Source of the DNA: an uncultured Selenomonadales bacterium
Lineage (GTDB): Bacteria; Bacillota; Negativicutes; Acidaminococcales; Acidaminococcaceae
Reading direction: 5' to 3'
NCBI GenBank assembly: GCA_900314855.1
Contig: OMWZ01000002.1
Location: 60,591-124,590, forward strand
Length of the DNA stretch: 64,000 bases
Shown piece by piece: positions 1 through 7,519 of the stretch. Numbering within the stretch: the stretch's first letter is position 1; every line of letters begins with the position of its first letter. The notes beneath the pieces are model-generated. The model saw nothing but the letters and a program-made list of their open reading frames with translations. It searched no databases and had not been told where the DNA came from. The position numbers and the translations under genes were made by a program.

Positions 1-349
1 CGCAAAGGACGAGGTCGAACTCCCCACAGCCCTTGACGAGGGCGGCAACGGCTTTGCTCGTGGCCAGAGTGTCGGAACCGGCGACGACGCGATCCGTCAG
101 GAGGACTCCGTCATCGGCGCCCTTGGCAATGGCTTCCTTCAGGATTTCCTTGGCCTGGGGCGGTCCCATGGTCACGACCGTCACCTTGGCGCCGTACTTG
201 TCCTTCAGGATGAGGGCCGTTTCCAGTGCTTCCGCGTCATAGGGGTTGAGAATGTTCTCCACGCCATCGCGGATCAGCGTATGCGTTTCCGGATTCAGCT
301 TGATCTGCGTCGTATCCGGAACTTGCTTGACACAAACGATAATATTCAT
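1..349 (-). CDS. etfB: Electron transfer flavoprotein beta subunit, 5' part (partial)
   Basis: The readable N-terminal 116 residues begin MNIIVCVKQVPDT and include NPYDAEALE and the segment VTMGPPQAKE, which are hallmark sequences of EtfB. The family forms a heterodimer with EtfA that carries FAD and AMP and passes electrons from acyl-CoA dehydrogenases; in anaerobes it often bifurcates electrons. The start follows an AGGAGG at 358-363. The gene runs off the left edge, so EtfA and any dehydrogenase partner cannot be seen. It lies downstream of dnaE on the same strand, but has its own promoter at 422-450. Confidence 0.93.
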   Translation of the reverse strand, partial: MNIIVCVKQVPDTTQIKLNPETHTLIRDGVENILNPYDAEALETALILKDKYGAKVTVVTMGPPQAKEILKEAIAKGADDGVLLTDRVVAGSDTLATSKAVAALVKGCGEFDLVLC

Positions 350-421
350 TGAAAATTCCTCCTGCGCTTTCCCGTCACGGGAATCTGACTAGACAGGGAC
401 AGAGTCGCCCCATGATGTTTC

Positions 422-450
422 AGTATACCACGGAAGCGGCCGGCAGGCAA
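422..450 (-). promoter_or_regulatory. Promoter of etfB
   Basis: On the minus strand TTGCCT (445-450) and TATACT (422-427) are separated by exactly 17 bp, and the -10 is preceded by TGG (extended -10). The predicted start of transcription lies about 65 bp before the etfB start codon. This is read by eye from consensus. Confidence 0.6.
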
Positions 451-475
451 TGCCGCCCTTCCACGGGGCAGCATG

Positions 476-3400
476 TCATACCGGCTTGACACGGAAGGCA
501 CCGTCGCCGAGAAGCTTCCGCACGGCGTCCTGGAACGCGTCGGATCCGTCCGTGTAAAAATTCGGATGGAGGCGGAGCCGCCGCCGCGACCCGAGCAGTT
601 TCAAAAAGACCATATGCGTGCCAGGGTGCGCCTGCAGCAGGGGAATCAGCTCCGTCGTCACGCAGGCCTCTTTGTCGGCCGGCACGGTCAGCTCCAGGAC
701 GGCCCCTTCGGGCACGGGCAAAAACGCCATGTCCTCGCGGACCTCATATCCCGACGGGCCGTCGGCCGGCCTGTCCGCGAATGTAACGCCGGATTCCTCC
801 TGGCCTGCCGCGCCGGCGGCGCCGGCACGCCCTCGGCCGAACCCTCCCCAGGCAGCCCTCCTCAGAGGCGGGGCCGGTTCCCCTTCCCGCAGTTCCACGA
901 TTTCCGACGCCAGGACCTTGGCCTCCCGTTCGTCGACACTGAACCGGCCTTCCACGGCGAGCACCGCATCCTGCATCAGCAGGCGCGAATAGAGATTGTA
1001 CGCCTTAGGAAAGACAAGGACCGACAGGCGGCCCGTAAAGTCTTCCAGCGTCAGGATGGCCATATTGTCGCCCTTCTTCGTGAGGCGGATATTGCAGTCC
1101 GCCACCAGGCCCGCCACGCGGACGAACTCGCCGTCTTGGACCGGGCCGTTCTCCTCGCCCATCTGATAGAGCGGTGTGAACCCTTTCAGGGCTTCGCGGT
1201 ACCCGTCCAGGGGATGTCCTGTTACATAGAAGCCGAGGAGTTCCTTCTCTTCCTTGAGAAGCAGGGAGCGCGGCATTTCCGCCAGGACCGGCAGTGTGAG
1301 GGTGTTGACTTCCGTAAAGGCAGCGTCGCCGAAAAGGCTGAACTGGCCGCTCAGCGTATCCCGCTGGGATTGCTGCCCCAGATCGAGGGCCTGTTTGTAG
1401 ACGGCCAGGAGCTGGGACCGGTGGGCACCGAGGGAGTCCATGGCGCCACACTTGATAAGGTTTTCCACGAGACGCGTGTTCAGCTGGCGGTACGGCACGC
1501 GGCTGCAGAAATCCAGGATATCCCGGAACGGCCCGCCTTCCTGCCGGACCCGCACAATCTCCTCCACAGCGCCTTCCCCGACGCTCTTGATTCCCGTGAG
1601 GCCGAAGCGGACCGCACCATCTTCCACGGAAAAGCCAGACCGGCTGGCGTTGATATCCGGCGGCAGGACGCGAATGCCCCGGTCGCGGCAGACCTGGATA
1701 TACCAGCTCATCTTGACCGGGTCGCCGATGACGCTCGTCAGGAGGGCCGCAAAGAACGGTGCCGGCCAGTGGGCCTTCAGATAGGCCGTCTGGTACGCCA
1801 CCAGGCCGTAGGCCACGGAATGGGATTTGTTGAACCCGTACCCGGCGAATTTCAAGAGAATCTCGAAGATTTCCTCACTTTTCTCCGGCGGCACCTGGTG
1901 CAGTTTTCGCGCGCCTTCGATAAAGCGCGTCTTCATGGCGATCAGGTCCTTGACCTTCTTCTTGCCCATGGCGCGGCGCAGGATATCGGCCTCGCCCAGG
2001 CTGAAACCGGCCAGGATGGACGCCGTCTGCATGACCTGTTCCTGATACAGCACCACCCCGTAGGTGTCGGCCAGGATGGGGTCCAGCAGGGGATGGAGGG
2101 ACGCGACGGCGTGATGCTGCCGCCGACCTTCGATAAATTTGTCCGCCATGCCCGCGTCCAGAGGCCCCGGACGATACAGCGCCACGAGAGGGACCAGGTC
2201 CTTCATCGTCTTGGGCGCCAGGCGCATGACCAGACGGGTCATGCCGCCGCTTTCCAGCTGAAAGACCCCCTGCGTGTCGCCGGCGCAAAGCATGTCGCTC
2301 ACGGCCTTGTCTTCCAGGGGCAGGTGGTCCAGATCCACGTCTTCCCCCGTCGTTTCCCGGATAAAGCGGACGGCGTCGTCCAGGACGGTCAGGGTCCGCA
2401 AGCCCAGAAAGTCCATCTTGAGCAGGCCCAGCTCTTCGACCTGGGTCTTGTCGTACTGCGTCGTGATCATGCGGGCCTGGCTGATTCCTTCGCCCTGGAC
2501 GCCTTCGTCCAGCTGCAGGGGAACCAGGTCGATCAGGGGCTTCGGCGCGATCACGACGCCTGCCGCGTGGGTACCCGTATTGCGCGGCAGTCCTTCGACA
2601 CTCTTGGCGATGTCGAGCAGATGCCGGACCTCTTCGTCCGTGTCGCAGAGGGTCCGCAATTCCTTGCTCGTCGTCAGGGCTTCCTTCAGGGTAATGCCCA
2701 GGGTGCGCGGCACAGCCTTGGCCACGCGGTCGACCTTGGCCAGGGGGATGCCCAGGGCCCTGCCGGCGTCCCGCACGGCGGCCCGCGCCTGCAAGGTACC
2801 GAAAGTAACGATCAGGGAAACGTGGTCCGGGCCGTATTTTCGGATGACATAATCCAGTACCTCTCCCCGGCGTTTATAGCAGAAGTCCGTATCAATATCG
2901 GGCATGCTGACCCGTTCAGGATTCAGGAACCGTTCAAAGAGCAGGTCGAAATCCAGGGGATCAATGTTCGTAATCTGCAGCAGATAAGCCACGATACTGC
3001 CGGCAGCACTGCCACGGCCCGGACCGACCGGAATGGGATCGGGATTTCCGGCCGCGTCGTGGTGAGAGCGGCAATAGTGGATAAAGTCCCAGACGATCAA
3101 GAAGTAGGCCGCGTAGCCCATGGTCTGGATAATGCCCAGTTCGTAGTCGAGCCGTTCGCGCACCTTGCGGTCCAGGGCCTGCCGTTCGGAAGGGCTTCCG
3201 GCGGCGTCTAGGGCCGGCCCGTAGCGACGCGGGATTGCGTCCAGGCAGAGGGCGCGCACATAGGCGTCGGCATCGCCGTGGTACGCCTCGGGAATGGGAA
3301 ATTCCGGCAGCAGCAGCTTGCCAAAGGTAAAGTCCACGTGGCACCGTTCGGCAATGGCGTGGGTATTGCGCAGGGCCTCCTCGTCATCAGGGAAGAGGGC

Positions 3401-4183
3401 CTGCATTTCCTCGTAGCTTTTGCAGTAGTACCAGTCGTTGTTGAATTTCATGCGGTCCGGGTCCGTGACCGTCTTATTCGTTTGGATGCACAGGAGCACA
3501 TCCTGGGCGCCGGCGTCCTCGCGGCGCACGTAATGCAGGTCGTTCGTCGCCACCAGCCGCAGGCCGAACTCCTCCGCCAGTTTGTGGAGACCGCGCCGCA
3601 CCCGCGCTTCCTGCGGCAGGTCGTGGTTCTGCAGTTCCAGGAACAGGTGGTCCCGGTCGAAGATTTCCAGATATTCCTGCACGACGGCGCGGGCCTTTTC
3701 CTCGCCGCCGCTGAGGATGGCCTGAGGAATTTCCCCCTGGACGCAGGCTGTCAGGCAGATTAGTCCTTTGCTGTATTTCCGCAGGATCTCCTTGTCGATG
3801 CGGGGCTTGCGGTAAAACCCATCCAGGTAGCCCAGGGAAACGAGGCGGGACAAATTCCGGTACCCCTCGTTGTTTTCCGCCAAGAGGATCAAATGATACC
3901 GGGGCTGTTTATCCACGCGGTCGAAACGGCTTCCCGGCGCCAGATAGACTTCGCAGCCAAGAATGACGCGGATTCCCGGCCTGCCGTCCTTGGTGGCTTC
4001 TTTCGTCAGGCGCTCCGCCGTCTGGTAAAAGTCGATGGCGCCGTACATATTGCCGTGGTCTGTAATGGCGATAGTGTCCATATCCAGTTCCATGGCCCGC
4101 CGCAGGAGTTCCTCCGGCTTGGAGGCCCCGTCGAGGAGGCTGTACTGGGAATGGACGTGCAAGTGGGTAAACGGAACAGCCAT
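476..4183 (-). CDS. dnaE: DNA polymerase III alpha subunit DnaE
   Basis: A 1235-residue replicative polymerase of the usual DnaE1 length. The N-terminal PHP domain starts with HLHVHSQYSLLDG (His9, His11). The polymerase active site PDIDTDF gives Asp429, Asp431 and Asp433, and the segment around AYGLVAYQTAYLKAHWP belongs to the family's helix-hairpin-helix approach. An OB-fold follows near residues 1000-1080 (VAGLVADCNIRLTKKGD). The reading frame is open upstream, but the ATG at 4183 is chosen because AAGGGAGAG lies just before it and the family begins at the PHP motif. It starts 2 nt after the stop of the M20 peptidase, so the two are probably cotranscribed and translationally coupled. Confidence 0.97.
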   Translation of the reverse strand: MAVPFTHLHVHSQYSLLDGASKPEELLRRAMELDMDTIAITDHGNMYGAIDFYQTAERLTKEATKDGRPGIRVILGCEVYLAPGSRFDRVDKQPRYHLILLAENNEGYRNLSRLVSLGYLDGFYRKPRIDKEILRKYSKGLICLTACVQGEIPQAILSGGEEKARAVVQEYLEIFDRDHLFLELQNHDLPQEARVRRGLHKLAEEFGLRLVATNDLHYVRREDAGAQDVLLCIQTNKTVTDPDRMKFNNDWYYCKSYEEMQALFPDDEEALRNTHAIAERCHVDFTFGKLLLPEFPIPEAYHGDADAYVRALCLDAIPRRYGPALDAAGSPSERQALDRKVRERLDYELGIIQTMGYAAYFLIVWDFIHYCRSHHDAAGNPDPIPVGPGRGSAAGSIVAYLLQITNIDPLDFDLLFERFLNPERVSMPDIDTDFCYKRRGEVLDYVIRKYGPDHVSLIVTFGTLQARAAVRDAGRALGIPLAKVDRVAKAVPRTLGITLKEALTTSKELRTLCDTDEEVRHLLDIAKSVEGLPRNTGTHAAGVVIAPKPLIDLVPLQLDEGVQGEGISQARMITTQYDKTQVEELGLLKMDFLGLRTLTVLDDAVRFIRETTGEDVDLDHLPLEDKAVSDMLCAGDTQGVFQLESGGMTRLVMRLAPKTMKDLVPLVALYRPGPLDAGMADKFIEGRRQHHAVASLHPLLDPILADTYGVVLYQEQVMQTASILAGFSLGEADILRRAMGKKKVKDLIAMKTRFIEGARKLHQVPPEKSEEIFEILLKFAGYGFNKSHSVAYGLVAYQTAYLKAHWPAPFFAALLTSVIGDPVKMSWYIQVCRDRGIRVLPPDINASRSGFSVEDGAVRFGLTGIKSVGEGAVEEIVRVRQEGGPFRDILDFCSRVPYRQLNTRLVENLIKCGAMDSLGAHRSQLLAVYKQALDLGQQSQRDTLSGQFSLFGDAAFTEVNTLTLPVLAEMPRSLLLKEEKELLGFYVTGHPLDGYREALKGFTPLYQMGEENGPVQDGEFVRVAGLVADCNIRLTKKGDNMAILTLEDFTGRLSVLVFPKAYNLYSRLLMQDAVLAVEGRFSVDEREAKVLASEIVELREGEPAPPLRRAAWGGFGRGRAGAAGAAGQEESGVTFADRPADGPSGYEVREDMAFLPVPEGAVLELTVPADKEACVTTELIPLLQAHPGTHMVFLKLLGSRRRLRLHPNFYTDGSDAFQDAVRKLLGDGAFRVKPV

Positions 4184-4185
4184 GG

Positions 4186-5346
4186 TTACTCTCCCTTGGT
4201 CCGCGCGTCCGTGCGGGGACGCTGCCGGCCGGCCAGGCGGATGATTTCCAGCACCCACCGGGCGGCATTGTTCAAATCTGCCAGGGCCAGCCGCTCTTCC
4301 GTCGTATGGATGCGGTCCATGCCCGTCGCCAACAGCAGGGACGGCAGGCCAAGGCCGCAAAGGAAGTTGGCGTCACTGCAGCCGCCCGTGAAGTCACAGC
4401 GTACGGGGAACCCCAGGTTCCGGGCCGCGTCGGCGGCCAGCTGAACCGCTTCGTGGCTCTCGGGCAGGCGCACGGCCGGCGCGATGATTTTCGTCTCGAC
4501 GGACAACGTCCCGCCGCCGGCTTCGACGGTGGCGCGGAAAAGCGCCGTCATATCGTCCCGCAGCCGTTCCAGTTTCTCCGGATCGTCACAGCGCATGTCG
4601 ACCGTAAAGGAGCACCGGTCCGGCACGATATTCGAGGCCAGGCCGCCTTCCACCAAATCGACGCTGAGCGTGGTCCGCTCGTCCAGACGTCCCCAGGCAG
4701 GCAGTTGCGCCAGGGCCCGGGCCGCCAGCATGATGGCATTGACGCCCTTTTCCGGTTCCATTCCGGCGTGGGCCGTTTTCCCGTGTACCGTGTAGATGAC
4801 ATCCATCGCCTGGGGCGACGCATTGTAAATGGCACCGGGATGACCCGTGCTGTCCAGGGCATAGCCCATGTCGGCGCGGATCCACGCCGGATCCAGATTG
4901 CGGACGCCATGGCTGCCCGTTTCCTCGCCGATGGTAAAGCAGACCTGGATGTCCCCGTGGGGCAGATTCTCCTCCTGTGTGACAGCCAGCGCCTCCAGGA
5001 CGGCGGCAATGCCCGATTTATCGTCGCCGCCGAGGGTCGTCGTGCCATCGGAGTAGAGCACGCCGTCCCGTTCGACGACCCGCGTTCCCGTCGTGGGCGC
5101 CACGGAATCCATGTGGGCCTCCAGAAAGAGCCGCACGGCACCGGGCCGCGTCCCGGGCAGAAAGCCCCACACGTTGCCCGTCGCGCCGCCGCAGGGGCGG
5201 CCGGCGTCATCGATCCGCACCTGCAGGCCCAGGGCCTCCAGCTTCCGCGCCAGCAGCGCCGCTTCTTCCGTTTCCTGCAGGCTCGGGCAGGGCACGCGGA
5301 CCAACTCGATAAAGGTATCTTTCAACCGTTTTTCCTGTATATCCAT
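4186..5346 (-). CDS. M20 family metallopeptidase (peptidase T-like)
   Basis: A 386-residue cytosolic zinc peptidase of the M20/M20B type. Metal-binding motifs are readable in order: EAHMDSVAP (first His and Asp), GGDDKSG (bridging Asp), GEETGSHG (catalytic Glu pair) and TGGCSDANF near the C-terminus. The dimerisation or lid domain begins at the segment VHGKTAHAGMEPEKGVNA, which is typical. It probably trims short peptides, but the exact substrate cannot be told from sequence. The ATG at 5346 has AGAGGT upstream; the longer open frame to 5511 lies within the untranslated leader. It is the first gene of an operon with dnaE. A second, canonical PepT is encoded at 10337-11578. Confidence 0.88.
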   Translation of the reverse strand: MDIQEKRLKDTFIELVRVPCPSLQETEEAALLARKLEALGLQVRIDDAGRPCGGATGNVWGFLPGTRPGAVRLFLEAHMDSVAPTTGTRVVERDGVLYSDGTTTLGGDDKSGIAAVLEALAVTQEENLPHGDIQVCFTIGEETGSHGVRNLDPAWIRADMGYALDSTGHPGAIYNASPQAMDVIYTVHGKTAHAGMEPEKGVNAIMLAARALAQLPAWGRLDERTTLSVDLVEGGLASNIVPDRCSFTVDMRCDDPEKLERLRDDMTALFRATVEAGGGTLSVETKIIAPAVRLPESHEAVQLAADAARNLGFPVRCDFTGGCSDANFLCGLGLPSLLLATGMDRIHTTEERLALADLNNAARWVLEIIRLAGRQRPRTDARTKGE

Positions 5347-5409
5347 TGTCAAAACCTCTTTTCCCACGCTGTCCGGCCCTGCCAGGCAGAAAATCCGAAC
5401 ATATATTTC

Positions 5410-5418
5410 ATTATACCA
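5410..5418 (-). promoter_or_regulatory. Extended -10 promoter of the M20 peptidase-dnaE operon
   Basis: On the minus strand TGG directly precedes TATAAT (5410-5415). No good -35 sits 17 bp upstream, so this would rely on the TGn extension. The leader would be about 60 nt. Confidence 0.45.
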
Positions 5419-5474
5419 CATACCACAGGGTCCCGCAGGGAATGTGAATTTCCTCTGGCGCTTTCGCCTTTTTA

Positions 5475-5483
5475 TGGTAGAAT
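5475..5483 (+). promoter_or_regulatory. Extended -10 promoter of yhdT-panF
   Basis: TGG precedes TAGAAT (5478-5483) on the plus strand, 60 bp before yhdT. The -35 position holds CTGGCG, a poor match, so confidence is limited. Confidence 0.4.
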
Positions 5484-5543
5484 GTTGGTTGGACTTTGTT
5501 TGTCCTTTCAACCCGTTGAATCATTGCTATGGGAGGATTGCGC

Positions 5544-5816
5544 ATGAAACGCAGTGAAAAATTCCGCCGGGCCAATCACGAGGCAAAAGTCACGTGTCTG
5601 GCTACCCTGGCGGTCATCTTGTTCTGGACCCTTGCCGGCTTCGGCCTGTCCGCGTTCGACATCAGTTTCTTCGACACGCCCCTGTGGGTGCTCGCCGGCT
5701 GCCTTGGCACCTGGCTCTTCGCGGTCTGTGTTTCCTTCTGGCTGGCGGAACACGTCATTTCCGACGTGGACCTGGCGGAAGAGGACGCCTGCCGCATGAA
5801 AGGAGGCCACGTCTGA
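5544..5816 (+). CDS. yhdT: YhdT family small membrane protein (DUF997)
   Basis: A 90-residue protein with two predicted membrane spans (about residues 20-42 and 50-75): VTCLATLAVILFWTLAGFG and PLWVLAGCLGTWLFAVCVSFW. YhdT/DUF997 proteins are commonly encoded immediately upstream of panF, as here, where the stop codon overlaps the panF start by one base (TGATG). The biochemical role is unknown; assistance to PanF is inferred from this conserved pairing. The ATG at 5544 is preferred over the ATG at 5529, because the GGGAGG at 5531-5536 lies between them. Confidence 0.85.
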   Translation: MKRSEKFRRANHEAKVTCLATLAVILFWTLAGFGLSAFDISFFDTPLWVLAGCLGTWLFAVCVSFWLAEHVISDVDLAEEDACRMKGGHV

Positions 5817-7330
5817 TGGACTTGCAAAAACTCACGTCCCTGTACCCGGTCTTCCTGTTCCTGCTGGCGCTGCTCTACATCAGTTACCGCGTGCAGAAAG
5901 CTTCGAAAGAGGCCCGGCTGCAGGATTTCGCCAAGGATTACTTTATCGGCGGCCGCACCCTGGGCGGCTTCGTCCTCGCCATGACCACCGTGGCAACCTA
6001 TTCCAGCGTATCCACCTTTGTCGGCGGCCCCGGCGTGGCCTGGCAGATTGGCTATGGCTGGCTCTACATGGCCATCGTGCAGGTCGTGGTCGTCTTCTTG
6101 GTCATGGGCGTCTTCGGCAAAAAGATTTCCCTTGTCGCCCGGGACATTGACGCCGTGACGGTCATCGACATCTTGCGTGCCCGCTACAAGTCGGACAGCC
6201 TGTGCAACCTGGCGGCTATTTTCATCGTCGCCTTTTTCTGCGCCACCATGGTCGCCCAGTTTGTCGGCGCGGCCAAGCTCTTCGAGGCCGTGACGGGCTA
6301 CAGCTATGTGACGGGGCTGACCCTCTTCGGCATCATCGTCATTTTCTATACGACCATCGGCGGCTTTAAGGGCGTGGCCATTACAGACGCCATCTGTGCC
6401 ATCGCCATGATCGTCGGCATGTCCATCCTGTTCTACGGCATGCTCGACAAGGCCGGCGGCTACAGCGCCATCATGAACCACATCCGCGTCCACGACCCGG
6501 CGATGCTGGAGCCGCTGTCGCGGGGCAAGATGCCCATTTCCCTGTACATCAGCCAGTGGCTTCTCGTCGGCGTATGCACCCTGGCCCTGCCCCAATCCAT
6601 CGTCCGCAGTATCAGCTATAAGGACACCCGGTCCCTGCGCAGCGCCATCGTCATCGGCACCGTCGTCATCGGCGCCATGACGCTGCTCGCCACGTGGGTC
6701 GGAGTCCTAAGCAAGGGCATCCTGACCAATCCTTCCCTGGCGGCCTACGGCGGCAGCGTCGACAATATCACGCCGCGGACCATTGTCAGTGTCATGACTC
6801 CCTTCTGGGCCGGCGTGACCATCATCGGCCCCATCGCCGCCACCATTTCGACCGTGTCGTCCCTGCTCCTCACGTCGTCCTCGTCCATTATCAAGGACAT
6901 CTACATGCGCGCCCTGGAAAAGAACGGCAAGAGCCTGAGCAACCGCGGCATCCAACGGTTCAGCATGGCGGCCACCATCCTGCTGGGATTCGGCATCTAC
7001 TTCATCGCCATCGCCCCGCCGTCGGTCATCTGGAAAATCAACATGTTCGCCTTCGGCGGCCTGGAAACGGCCTTTTTCTGGGTCATGATTTTCGGCCTCT
7101 TCTGGCCTAAAGCCAACAGCACCGGCGCCTTGTGGGCCATGTTCGGCGGCGTCGTAGCCTATTGCACCACCATGGCACTCCACATCCGCCTCTTCTCCCT
7201 GCACCAGATTGTCATCGGCATCGGCGCCTCCCTGATTTTCTTCTACATCGGGAACGCCATCGGCCGGGAACCGGGGGACGACGTGAAACGGCTCTTCTTC
7301 CCTGACCGCTTCGGCGACGACGAAGACTGA
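5816..7330 (+). CDS. panF: Sodium/pantothenate symporter
   Basis: A 504-residue sodium:solute symporter (SSS family) with about 13 membrane spans. Characteristic segments are the N-terminal FAKDYFIGGRTLGGFVLAM, ATYSSVSTFVGGPG, and the LLLTSSSSIIKDIY motif, which lies in the sodium-binding helix pair. The family imports pantothenate with Na+ to feed coenzyme A synthesis. The adjacent yhdT gene supports PanF over other SSS members. The start overlaps the yhdT stop by one base and is preceded by AGGAGG at 5800-5806. A strong bidirectional hairpin follows at 7418-7466. Confidence 0.92.
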   Translation: MDLQKLTSLYPVFLFLLALLYISYRVQKASKEARLQDFAKDYFIGGRTLGGFVLAMTTVATYSSVSTFVGGPGVAWQIGYGWLYMAIVQVVVVFLVMGVFGKKISLVARDIDAVTVIDILRARYKSDSLCNLAAIFIVAFFCATMVAQFVGAAKLFEAVTGYSYVTGLTLFGIIVIFYTTIGGFKGVAITDAICAIAMIVGMSILFYGMLDKAGGYSAIMNHIRVHDPAMLEPLSRGKMPISLYISQWLLVGVCTLALPQSIVRSISYKDTRSLRSAIVIGTVVIGAMTLLATWVGVLSKGILTNPSLAAYGGSVDNITPRTIVSVMTPFWAGVTIIGPIAATISTVSSLLLTSSSSIIKDIYMRALEKNGKSLSNRGIQRFSMAATILLGFGIYFIAIAPPSVIWKINMFAFGGLETAFFWVMIFGLFWPKANSTGALWAMFGGVVAYCTTMALHIRLFSLHQIVIGIGASLIFFYIGNAIGREPGDDVKRLFFPDRFGDDED

Positions 7331-7411
7331 TTCCCTCAAGGGGGTACATGAAGAACTGCTGCGCCGCTTCGGGGCCTGACCATGGCCGCCGCACGGAACG
7401 GAAACACGCAA

Positions 7412-7471
7412 AACAAAACGGCCTCCCGCCCTGTTCCACGTAAGTGGTTCGGGGCGCGGAGGCCGTCTTTT
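7412..7471. terminator. Bidirectional intrinsic terminator between panF and the metal ATPase
   Basis: The arms ACGGCCTCC (7418-7426) and GGAGGCCGT (7458-7466) pair. A CTTTT tract follows on the plus strand, and AAAACAAAA upstream supplies a U-tract on the minus strand, so it can serve both convergent genes. Confidence 0.75.
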
Positions 7472-7519
7472 GATTCCGTGACGGAGAAGCAGGGCAACCG
7501 GCTTCCCCGAAAAAGGAAT

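Noticed and set aside
1440..2290. Several small open frames inside dnaE on both strands
   Set aside because: All are frame shadows with Arg/Pro-rich or Ser-rich composition and no ribosome binding sites.
473..3211. Long open frame on the plus strand opposite dnaE
   Set aside because: It lies wholly antisense to dnaE, lacks an RBS and shows no family motifs. Similar long antisense frames occur opposite most genes here because of the high GC content.
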